Shown here in pieces: positions 1-11,180 of a DNA stretch of 64,000 nucleotides (positions are counted from its first letter, which is position 1; each line of letters opens with the position of its first letter). A program made the translations under genes and the position numbers. The notes under the pieces are model-generated. The model had not been told where the DNA came from. It saw nothing but the letters and a program-made list of their open reading frames with translations, and made no database searches. Origin of the DNA: Gymnogyps californianus (Eukaryota > Chordata > Aves > Accipitriformes > Cathartidae); assembly GCF_018139145.2 (NCBI RefSeq), contig NC_059480.1:18476428-18540427 (forward strand). Reading direction: 5' to 3'.

Positions 1-2998
1 TCTGTACTGCACATATGACTATGTGATAGACTTAGCCAATTGTGTATTTGATTTATTCTGCATCTCTGATAAGTACCGATATGTTCTAGCTGTATGCATT
101 ATGTCATGTATGAGCTTCAATAGCATAATAAGAAATAGGAGAGTGCAATATCATCAGTTTCTGGTTTCCGAGATGCTGCATGTAAGAAATGCTTATTCTG
201 CCATGGTCAAATTTGCTGCTGCTCCAATACAGAAGGATCCTGCTGTTTGGAATCTGTGTGATGAGCTCTTGTTGGCCAGCAACTCTAATCATCTTAAATG
301 GAGTAATTGTATCCATTGAGCTCCTGGTTTTGTAAAGTCTTATGCAGCTTTCCAGTCTTGCGATGTACAGCTTCCCTAAATTTTTGGTGTGATATAAGAA
401 ATCTTGGGTGAAATTCCCTGCTCTGTTCTGTATGAGGTCAGCCTAAATGATCTGTCTTGGCCTTAAAAAGAAAACAAATCCTATCGCCTATGCTTGCCAG
501 CATCTGGACATTTTGCTGCTCTACACTGTGTGGAGGTCGTGATTTTGTGGACTCTGGAAAACTTTACTTAAAAATCCATTTACGAATCCGTAAGGAAATA
601 TGTGACTAGGGGCTTAGGCAGTCACAGCTGGAGTATCATGCTAGCTAGCGACAGCAGTGTATATCCTCTAGCTTGGAGGAAGCACAGTAATTTTAGCATA
701 TAGCATTTAAAAAGAAATCCCTATCTGCTGCCTTCTTTAATGCAACATAAACTCTTCAAGCATAAGCTTTTCAGTGTTGCATCTTTAGAGAAGCACTTCT
801 TGTCATTCAGATATATTTGATGTTATTCGCTGCATTACATATAGAAAGCTTTAGCACCTGAAACACATCTCACACTCTCCAAAGAGCAACTTGGAGAAAA
901 AGAAATTCAGGCAAAGCCTGAAGGGGTTGGAGAAAATCAACTCCTGCTGCAGTTGCACACTTGCACACATCTGGTGCAATTGAAATTTAAGAGCTGAATA
1001 CATCCACATCTGACCATGGTAGAGTCCAAACATTACTGTTGACACTGGTTTTCTTCTTGGATAGGCACACTGGCAGAGTCACTAGCGTGTGGAGCCTTGT
1101 CAGCTCTCTAATCTAATAGACTGTTCTTGCCCAGACCATTGTGTGTCAGTATTTTATGTACCAAATGTAGCCAGGTTTAATAATCAGCCATTTTCCCACC
1201 TTCTGCCAAACTTTTTCCCTTTTTGTCACAATTTAATGTTTGAGTCAAAATCTGCTATGGTAACAAATTATATACATATTAAAAAATGAAAATAAAGATG
1301 GAAAGCACAGTCACAAAAGGTAACAAGAGTTCAAAGTAATGTCATCTGAGGTTTTTTTTAAAGACTTGAATTCAACCCCATTTTAAAATTGATTTTATTT
1401 CTGTTATGTATTGTGAAAAGATTACAAAGAAATGGGTACTGCTTGAAATCATGACTGTAGCTCTGTATATGTAAAATTGTGAAAGTCTTCCCTGTACAGG
1501 TCTGGTTTGATTTATTTGCTTTTTAGTTACTAAACGATAATTTGTGGAGCTTTTTGGATTGTATTTTTCTTACTTGGAACGGTTTTCTTCAGCTAGGACC
1601 TGTTGAGGCTATTTATGCTTATTTCTAGTGACTATATCTATCATATAACGTACGTTACCAGAAAGTTTTGGTTTGTTTTTTAATTGCATTTTTTAAAGGG
1701 CCCTTTGCTTACCTTGCTGGTGGCATGAGTTGCTGCTGTCATGTACTGGGTTAGCGGTGCTGAGGACTGGGGACCTTGGAGGAGCATCTCTAGGGAATTA
1801 CCTGCCTGGCGAGCACCAGCTGGAGAGGAGCTCAGTTGCTGGGAGGGCATTGGAATGGGGTCACCCAGTTTCTCTGTGATTTTAATGTTTAGTGGGTTAT
1901 TTCTTATTCCATGCTGATTTGAATCTCGTGCTGAAGTACCAGAGCTTGAGTGGAACTTAAACATTTTTGACACTAAAACCTGGATCTAGGTTCCAGGGCC
2001 AAGTAGGTGCTTGCAACTCGCTATTGGTTGCATGAAGGATGCTAGTAAAGGCATATGTATCCAAGGTATCAACCATTTTGATCATTATATCCTGAGATGG
2101 AGCAGTTTCTGCCTCTGTCACATGCAATGAGAGATGCCATCCAGGTCTGGTGTCTGCCTTACTGGGACATGGGTTCTTCATGATGTTGTTTGACATGATT
2201 ACACATATGGTTTCTCCTCCCCCTGTGCCATTGCTGCACTAAAGTGGGAACAAATCTGTAGCAATGGTCGGAGTTACTTATCAGAATTATCAGTTAGTTA
2301 ATGGTTAAGTAATTTGTACTTTAATTGAGTTCATTTCTCTCAGTAATTTAATCGGGAGATTTGTATAAGTAACAGCAATAATTGAGTGCCTTTAACAAAA
2401 AGACCAGAGCCTAAAATAAATGTAAAGCTTGGTGCCTTACCAAGCTGCCACAGTCCAGTTCCTCCGCAGGTCACAGGGCACTGTGTTCTCCGGTCTGTAC
2501 TTTTTCAGTCTGTTCCTAATGGTGTGTTGGGGAGCTCTCCCGGAGATGTGCTTTGACATGATCCCGGCATTCACTGGAACTGTTTGAGTTTTGGGACTTC
2601 CCAGGATGATTACTGTGTCTTGGTGAACAATGGTCTAAGCAACTCATTAAATTGTAGTGTATCCTCCTCCCTCTCTGTGCTTACTCCCAACTTCTGGAGA
2701 GCTGATTAGAGGCTTGGCAGGAACTGTATGGTTATGCTCTAGATACGCTTTGGATACATTGTTGTCACAGTTGAGGTATTGCAAAAGCCATGCCGTTCTC
2801 GTCGTTATCCTAGTGAGGTCCTTCTTTTGATTGTGCAATATCTGTGGCTAATTACACGGCAACTGCAGTGTGCCACCAGCCACCCACAATTCATTGTCAG
2901 CTCCTTGGGGATGCAGATGAAAAAGGAAAGATAATGTTTTCTTTCTTCAGTCCAGTGATTTAGCTTGCCTCTTTTTTTTTAATCCCCTGCTCCTTCAG
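1..2998 (+). other. DIS3L2: DIS3L2 intron (3' part), upstream of first visible exon
   Basis: This is intronic sequence ending in a pyrimidine-rich tract and the acceptor AG at 2997-2998. I see no DIS3L2 exon in it on the plus strand. The minus strand between about 2840 and 1690 is unusually coding-like and is treated as a separate finding. No recognised interspersed repeat was seen. The exon preceding this intron, which should encode the first half of cold-shock domain 1, lies outside the window. Confidence 0.85.
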
Positions 2999-3233
2999 GT
3001 AATAAAGCCAGATGGTAGTGACAAAGAAACAGAAGCCACGCATGAATCAGATGTCCCTGAGGATATGTTGGGGACTTACATTCCTCAAGAGACAGTGAAA
3101 GGCGATGCTAAAAGTCCAGATGTCATTATAGAAGCTCAGTTTGATGATAATGATGTAGAGCATGGACAAGACCACTTGCAGGATACGTTGACTGATGACA
3201 TTAAGAAACTTTCCCTGGATACCGGTGAAAAGG
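2999..3233 (+). CDS. DIS3L2: DIS3L2 exon, acidic insertion of CSD1
   Basis: This coding exon of 235 nt runs from acceptor ...TCCTTCAG to donor G|GTGAGT, entering in phase 0 and leaving one base (G) for the next codon. The translation starts VIKPDGSDKETEATHESD and ends KKLSLDTGEK. It lines up with human DIS3L2 after the VVVKLLPEEHWK strand, sharing the KETEA, SPDVI, EAQFD and KKLS blocks. It is rich in Asp and Glu and has no catalytic residues. In the family this segment is a variable, probably flexible insertion in the first cold-shock domain, which helps form the RNA entry funnel. Divergence from mammals here is expected. The frame would run on past the donor to a stop at about 3417, but the splice signal and the downstream join make reading through unlikely. 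Confidence 0.93.
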
Positions 3234-5932
3234 GTGAGTAGATCAGATTGCCGATTTAAATCTTTATTTGAGCAAACTGTTGAAGTATTACTTTGCTGCC
3301 CTGCTTTGCTGCAAGATATAAAATACAGGCATAAAAGCTTAATGCCTTATCACTTCTATCCCTTTCTGCTAAACTGCCTTCATAGTTTTGAATGGATATT
3401 AAGGACTGGGTTTTGTTAGTTTTGATTGACGCAAAGTAAATCTGTGAAACAGAAGTCACACCTTTATATTTGCAGTTCTCAGGGCTGTCTGGGGACTGCT
3501 GGTTGCTGTTTAATTCAAGATGCTGCTGTAGCAGTTTCCTTCATCGCAGCTTGGCTGGCCAATCTATGTGTCTCAGTTTGGGGAAAAGAATATATTTCCT
3601 TGGGGGCAGTTAAGTTTGTTGCTGTTTTCAAAGAGTTGAGTTATGAGCAACTTAAAGATTTGGTCCATTTAAAAAGAAAATTGCACTAAAACCTAAAGCC
3701 AATTATGCAATCTGTTTTGAAGGCAAACCTATTTTATTCTGAATCTGAATTCCATCCAAACCATCAAGTGTTGCTTAGGGCAAAATAAAATAGGCTCCCC
3801 TGTCCCAAACTATGCTTATGCTGCTCTTTGCATGTCCTTTCTAGTACTAAATCCCTTCCTGAAGAGCTGTGTGTTGAAAGGATTCTGACAATTGGCACAT
3901 TTACCATGTGCCTTCAGCTGCTGGTGAAAAGTTTGCCAGGACAGATATTCTGGTGTGTTCCTGATGCATGCCCCAGTTGTCCAGAAAAGATGGCAGTAAC
4001 TTAGGACATAAGTAGTTGTTGGTCTCTGATAAATCTTGGTGGTGGTTGTAAAGCTGTTCCATTTAATATCTTGTGTTTTCCTGAGAGATTGCTTTTGAAG
4101 ATGCACAGACCTCTGCCTATACTGTTGGTAGACTTCCATTTTTCACACCCATCTGTTAATAAAACTGGAAATAACATTTGAGTGGAAGTGTTGTAGTTTT
4201 TATGACAAAACATTGGTTTCAGCTCATGAATGGAGCTGCCACCTTACCAGTTCGTGACGCTATTTCCTTCTGGGTACCTCCACTGTCTTTGAGTTACTGC
4301 CAAGGTGTGTGAACCAACTTCTGTCTTGTTCCGTTCCTTTCCAGCATAGGGCTTGAGTTGGGAGTTACTCGTCTTGTCTGCAGATGTTTTACACAGCTAG
4401 TTATTAACCTCATCTTTTTTGCAGTCTTGGACACTGTGTTACAGCTGCACACCGTTGAGCTGCCACTTTGACTTGACAATTCTAAATCTCTTAAAATGCT
4501 ACTGAGTCACATGTTGTGTCTGTTGCATCTCTGTTGCTTCTGATAGCAATGCCAAATTAAAATTTGGAGAAATACATTCTAGTTTGACACCAGCATCTAA
4601 AATAAATACAGACTTGAGCCAATATTTTACTTTACCTGTATGACTGTGCTTTAGTGGCTTGATGAGAGTTGCTTTTCTTGGTGCATCATAGTTCCTCTTG
4701 ATACTCTGGAGTGACCTGTGTTGGAGGTTATCAAGTCATCTCTTAAAATCTGTGCCATCTGAGTGGTTTTTGCCGTTTAATTCTATCTTTGGAGAATATT
4801 TGTAGGGCAAATGTTAGATCAGCTTATTGTCTACACAGTTGAAATCCAACCTACTTTTCCATTGCAGTTGCCTAAGCCAACAGTTTCCTTTTGTTTTCAA
4901 GGCCTTTCCGTGTTCATCCTTAACAAGCCTTGTGGCTGGTGTGGATGTGCCAGTTAGATTTCTGCTGAGTTTGTATTTTGCTATCGCCTCTTTTAATAGT
5001 TGCTTCAGCTTCTTTGGCCGTATAACCCATATGGATTTTTCTCTAGTTTCTTCTTGCTCTGCTTTTTAGTGCCTTCCTTTTTTTATACATATAAAGTTTA
5101 CGATGCTGCTTTTTCTGAAGGTGTTTTTGAGCAGTTGATGATTGCTTTGGCTTGTTTCCTGTCTTTTCATGCAATTTCTCATATCATCACTTATCCAGAT
5201 TTTAAGTCTTGCCTGGAAAACAGATATACTTATTCTAACATCAGTGATAACTGTCATGAAAAAAGAAAAGATCCTGCCAAATTCAGCCTTCACAGGTGTG
5301 GCTCAAAATGCTTTTTTTAAAAGGACCAAACATACACTTTTTCAAGGCAGAACTTAGCCTTAGAGGATAATATCCGCTGGACTTCCTAAGGCCATCCACT
5401 GGAAAGTGGTACCAGCATCGGGAGGCAGAGTTCTTTGCAGGGTTGGACTGTAGTGAGTGGAAGTGCCCTTTCTTGTGTAACGCGGGCCTCCCCTGGGAGG
5501 GCTGCTTGGCTGATGCTGCCTGTTGAACTTTGCTTTCAAGCTAACTGCCTATGAGCCTTTTCTTTTACGTTATATCCCTTCTGCTGGAAACAACTACTGC
5601 AGCAAAACACAGAGAGGTGGACAGGAGATGAGATCCAATGGGGGGATTTCTTGCTCACCCACCAAAACCAGTGCTTTACTTACTTTCCCTGAGAGCATTG
5701 CTTTGTAGGGTTTATTACACAGACTCCTTGCACGGCCTTATGCACAGAAGGGAGCGGGAGAAATAATTTGTGGACAGTGCAGCTCTTAAATGAACACTTG
5801 TAGTGGGCTTTCTTCTTTTTTTCCCTAACATAAGGAAGTCTGAAGGTTTCAAGCTGGACAAAGATGCCATCAAGGATATCATATTTAATAAAATAGAATC
5901 AAGAAAGTCTATCATGTTCTCATGTGCACTCT

Positions 5933-5996
5933 ATGTATGTATATGCATACATATATGTGTGTGTGTATATATATATAAAAAGATCCATATATATAA
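5933..5996. repeat. TA/TG-rich microsatellite
   Basis: This tract of alternating pyrimidine and purine is built from tatg, (tg)n and (ta)n runs. It is interrupted by an A-rich patch near 5977-5982. It is a simple low-complexity repeat inside an intron and probably polymorphic in length. Confidence 0.85.
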
Positions 5997-6805
5997 GACC
6001 TAAACAAATTCCAAACGAAACAAAACTCCACCAGATTTGTGGGGAAGAAAAATACCCATAGCTACTCTAATAGAATCAAAAGTAAATTTTACTCATTCTG
6101 GGGCAAAAAAACAGAGCCATGTTGAGACGGTGCTCAAATCTTTGTGCATATACACAAGCTCTGCAGATTGCTGCCTCTCAGTTGCAAGGTGGCTTTTGTC
6201 CTTTCTGATGGAGGAGTAAAATTACGTAATATCTCTGTTGCTGGCTCATTTGTTCTGCTGCTGATGGTCAGAATGAACCATGAAGAATAAAAGTAGACGT
6301 GTCATTTGAATAAGAGCACTCTGGGTCAAGCTGGGAGTGCAGGCTGTTTTGATATCTTTTCTACCCTGGCCTGTGTTCCATCCCTCGTTGTGGCTCTGTT
6401 CCTCTTCAGAGCACAGTCACTCCCTCCATCTCTAGTTACACACTGGGGCAAAGAATTTGGGGTTGGCCGTTGCTGTCAGAAGCTCTGAAGCATGAAACAT
6501 TGCATACGCTGATTACAGCCCAGATTTGAGTGGACTGAATTTCCCTGAAGTCATTGTATGTTGGGCTTCCTGTGCCTCTGTGGGGCTTAAGGCAAATTGG
6601 TAGAAATTGTTATGCATGGAGCTGCAGGCTGAGACTCAGATGTTGGATCTGTCTTCATGAAGTGCTGCAGTTGAGAGCTGTGCTTCCTTCCCTTCTCTTC
6701 CTAAGACTTGGCCAGAAGGGATGAGATAAGCAAGAGGGAAGTCCACAGAAAAGAGACCATCACATTCAGCCTAATTCTCAGCCCATGTACTTTCCGAAAG
6801 TTCTT

Positions 6806-6929
6806 GTGCTCATAAAAGTGTGTCAGTCTTGCTTTGCTCAAGGATATTTAAATAAAAGTTCATAACTGGTTTCACTGCCAGAAGCTGTCCTGGTGAAACA
6901 AGTTTGCTCTGCTTTTCTGAACTCTTCTT
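6806..6929. repeat. Diverged direct repeat, copy A
   Basis: This segment starts GTGCTCATAAAAGTG and contains the blocks CCAGAAGCTGTCC and AGTTTGCTCTGCTTTT. It matches 7858-7979 in the same orientation at roughly three quarters identity by eye, with small gaps. The flanks do not match. It is either an old local duplication or two insertions of one interspersed element, and I do not recognise the family. Confidence 0.75.
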
Positions 6930-7857
6930 CCAAAGAAGTTGGGTTAAAGATTCTCTTCAGAAAAGTCTCTGATCTAGGAAGTGATGAGCCATTTTCCTCT
7001 CCAGCATGCTGTTCTACACAAAGAGCAATATTGTCCTGTTCCAAAGTTAGATGGTCATAATGTTAAGTTTTCGTCATTGGAGGTAGGTCTTTTTTAGCAA
7101 AGTTGGAAATTTCTTTCCTCTTGCATTTTCAGCCATATTTCCAAGGTGTAAATATCTCTACATGCCAAACAAACTTTCTCTCTGCTTTTTTTTTAATTTA
7201 TAAAGTAGGAATGAGCACCCTGAAGAAAGTCTCTCAGCTCCTTTACTAGTGTCCTTCAAACCCTCTCTGGGATTTCTGTGCCCTGTTGAAATGCAGGCAA
7301 AGAACAAGGCAATAGCATCCTGGCACTAGTCTGAACAATATTGTTTACACAGAAAAGATTAATTCTCTATAGTGCTTGGTATTGACATGCAAGTCCTCTG
7401 TGTTTTACCCTGAAACCTCAACTTATTCTGTGTCATTGCTATCCAGAGAAGTCACCTGCCAGTCAACATGACCTTTGCCAGGTCTGTAATTCTTTTCCTT
7501 AATCCTCATTCACATTGACTACTGCAACAGAGGTAATGTAACTTTTATCTTATCACTTAGTACTGAGCTAGAATTATTTCTGTGACTTGTCACTGCAGTA
7601 GAAAGATTTTCCTTATGCTCCATTTCAATATGTAATAAAAAATAGAAGGTTCTCAGTATCCTCCCAACCCAGGAAAAGTGCAAAATGTTCTGTGCAAAAT
7701 ACTTTGTGATGCTGTATCCCTACGCAGACTTGCGTGTCACATGAGTTTCATACAAATGTGAGCTGTCTCTTGTTAAATATTGGAATCAGATTACTCTGAT
7801 AAAGAAACATCAGCAATTGAACAGTAGCAGCTACTTGTACTGTTGAGAATGGCAGCT

Positions 7858-7979
7858 GTGCTCATAAAAGTGCCTCAGCCTTTCTTAGCGAAAAGATATT
7901 AAAAGTTTGTAAAACTGTGTCACTACGCCAGAAGCTATCCTTGTCAAACTAGTTTGCTCAGCTTTTTTCAGCTCTTCTC
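7858..7979. repeat. Diverged direct repeat, copy B
   Basis: This is the second copy of the segment at 6806-6929, about 1.05 kb downstream. It shares GTGCTCATAAAAGTG, the CCAGAAGCTATCC block and AGTTTGCTCAGCTTTT. It lacks about four bases in the A-rich middle relative to copy A. No target-site duplication or terminal inverted repeat is evident. Confidence 0.75.
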
Positions 7980-10900
7980 ACGAGAGATCTTACTTTACCA
8001 GATACACAGAATATCCTGCTTCCCACGGGTTGGCTCACAGGAGTCATCAAGTTGGTGGACTGGCTGCCCTGGCAGCAATCAGATAGTTGTGTTTGTTCAG
8101 GATTTCCACTTACACCCACACTTCTGCAAATCAGAGTTTGAATATGTGAATGTCCGAGGCTTGCTCACTGCCTTGACGTAATGAAGTTTGAATAGAAATA
8201 GCTCATTTACAGGCAGAGCAAACTGACAGCTAACTCAGCCAATTGTGTGATGGAAAATTAAATTGAATAGCTGATGGTTAATAGGTAGAGTCAACAGAAT
8301 TTGGGTTGGAGCTGCTGCAGAACTTGCTCCTGTCTCCCTGTCTGTTCAGCATTGGCCAGGTGGATGCTGGTTGATCTCTTTTCAAGTCAAATGTGACTGT
8401 CGGTCTGTAGTAGCCCTTGTAAGGTCAGAAATTGTAACCTAAAATTGCTTGGTGTCCACACTGCTACTGACTGGAGGCTGTTACTGAGTATTTCGGGATT
8501 GCTTGGCTCAACAGAACTGGTGGCATTTGGTAACTTCACCGTATAGTTGTGTGATAATGCATTGAGCCATGCTTTTCTCAAGATGATGCTCTAGCGTCAG
8601 TGCTTAGAAAGATTTTTGGATCCTTCTAGCAAAGGAGAAAAATGTATTTATAATCTAGAGTTTAATCTCATCTCTGTTTAGCACTTCTGCACCTTCCCAT
8701 GCACTTCCATGCCCCCTCTTGTGCTTTTGTGCCCTCTCTCCTTTGAAGCTTGACAAGGTGCCTACCTGCCTTTTGTGTCTTCCTTTGGCACCTGGAGTCC
8801 TTCTGCAGTTGGCAGTGTCTTGTATTGGCCTAGGCAGGTTTTAGAGAGATACTACTATTCCTCTCCTTGGCCAAGGCTGGTATGCAAAGGATGATGGTGA
8901 TGAGAATCTGGACAGCTCTGCTCAGGTTCCCCCTTCTTTCAGTTTAGCTGCCATGAAATCTCTGACAAATCTGGAGCCCACCAACGTCACTGGCTGCTGG
9001 AAGGAATAAATGTTCTTCTGTCTCCTCTTCAGAGGCTCCCGTTCACTCTGAGTGCTTTTAAGGAGTCTTCACGCTTCTTTCCTAGCCTGCAGCTTTCTGG
9101 AGATGGATCGTCTCCACTACATAGCTCTTAACATTTCTAGGCCACAGCAGAGTGAAAGCTCACCAGGAAATCTTCTCAGTTACACAGCTTTTAATAGAAA
9201 TCCTTGAGGTGGAACTGTCAAAAATCAGATCAGTTTCACTCTGCTGAAGCCTGGAAAACCAGCAGAGAAGCTGGAGCTGTTTCAGCTGCTCGAGACAGCT
9301 CTGTGTTAGTTTATCCTAAGTTCATGTTTGCGGGTCTCTGGATCTAGCTCTTTTGGTTGTTGCTATAACTTTTCTTAAATGAGAGCATAGATTCCTTGAA
9401 GAATAAACAGTATAGCAACTTAAGAAAAGTGTTTTACTGGTATTGAACAAATTGGGCTTTACAGTTGCATGGATTAAATGCTACGGGCTGAATAAGCTCC
9501 AGTTATTCTTTTGTTGTGCAGCTGAAGCCTGCAATAGAAGTTAATGTTGGGAAAACTTCTTCCCTAGTAAGTTATCTTGACCCCCAAATGACTTCTTAAG
9601 TAAGGGGGGGAAAAAAAAAATTACTTATGAAATTAGGTAACAGGAATTGGATTGAGTTCAGCATATTACCATATGTTCCTGAAATCACCTGTGTTTCTCC
9701 TTTGAGTTACAAGTTTAGGTCAAGTGAGAGGGCATGATACTGAGAATGAATGGTGGGTGTGAAGATAAACATTAATTAGAGTATGGTCATTGTTCACAGC
9801 AAGATTTCCAGGATGAATCAGGTTAGGATTCATTCAGCTAACATATTTTCCATGCAATAGTAAAATTGGACACACACACTTTAGGAACAAACGCACATGC
9901 AGGAAGGAAAAACATTAAGTAGATAGGCAAAATACTCAATGGAAATGTTTTTGTAACATTTTAATTTTACTTGCTGTTAATGTAGTAAAACAGTATTTAT
10001 GTAGACTGCAACACTACCTGATTTTTTTGAGGTTTAATTCTGTTGCAATAAAGCTTCCAACCCCCCTGTTGACTGGCAGCTTCTCAAGGACATGAGAGGG
10101 CCAGGAGGCCCGAGTACCCATGCTGTGGTTGTAGTAATGTTATGTGGCTACTGAGACAGCTACGATTTGATCTGTTGGGCTGGATGGCAGTTTCCCAAAA
10201 TGATGTTGAGTCTTTGTTGTGGATCAGGCTTGGAGGGTTCTAAGGAAAAGTGATACTCCTGTCTCATCATTCTGCCATCTCCTCCATCCTTCCTCATGGA
10301 GGTGGCTAAATATAAGTAAATAATTATACGCTTGGCTGTGTTGTGTGTGTAAGGAAGCCAGCTATACTCACCTCTTCACATTGCCTTTGCTCTGTGTTAT
10401 TGCAGATGCTTGTCTCTGCTGTACACATCCATTATTATGCCTTTCTTCTCCCTCTCTGAGGGTCTCCTCCCACGTCTGCATCTTCAAAAATCTTCTTGCT
10501 AATCATCTGAGTCTCCTGGTCCTCATCTTCAGTGTGCCGTTGGGCATGCAGGTGTGTGAGTTCAGGTGCTTAGACATGAACAGCTGTGGCAGGGAGAGCC
10601 GGCTTAAATGAGTATTCAAAATAAGCATCTCTAAGGACGTTAGTCCTGTTCGTTAGACACACAGCTCTGTGATGAGACAACTCGGGAGTGCTTGCATGGT
10701 TTGGAGCGGCTTTGCTTCTTACCTGCAGAGCCCTCTTGCATTGCACACGGGAGCTGTTAGGCTGATTTTGGACAGGCTGCACGTGTTACATTCCAAAGCT
10801 GTTGGCTTAACAGTCTCATCACAGTGAACTACCTGTCTTCCCTCTATCACAGGTGGAAAGCTCTGTGTGTGGAGATATAAATACCCACAAAGTACTGCTT

Positions 10901-10999
10901 CTTGCATGATATTTTCCTAAGCGAGCCTTCTTATAGCCTGTTTAAAATAAATGCCAGTTTTGGATAGTACCTGGTACCAAGTGAAATGGCACTTTCCTT

Positions 11000-11024
11000 C
11001 CTCCCTACCTTTTGGGTAGGGAGG
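11000..11024. repeat. Short perfect inverted repeat (hairpin)
   Basis: Arms CCTCCCTACC and GGTAGGGAGG are separated by the five-base loop TTTTG. One more A-T pair extends the stem to 11 bp. It lies in intronic sequence far from any exon, and nothing around it identifies an RNA gene. Confidence 0.8.
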
Positions 11025-11140
11025 AGAGGCTCTTCGGTCTGCTAGGTGAGACTTCAGAGAGAGCTCACTTGGACCTCTGTACTGCAGACTCCATGGGGGA
11101 GAAATATGCCAAGATCAGGACAAGCTCAGAGCTCCTACCT

Positions 11141-11180
11141 CTGTAGGTACTGAAATAACTTTGTAGGAACTGAAATAATC
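11141..11180. repeat. Tandem duplication, two 20-bp units
   Basis: The units CTGTAGGTACTGAAATAACT and TTGTAGGAACTGAAATAATC sit head to tail and differ at three positions. It is a minor intronic tandem duplication with no evident function. Confidence 0.85.
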
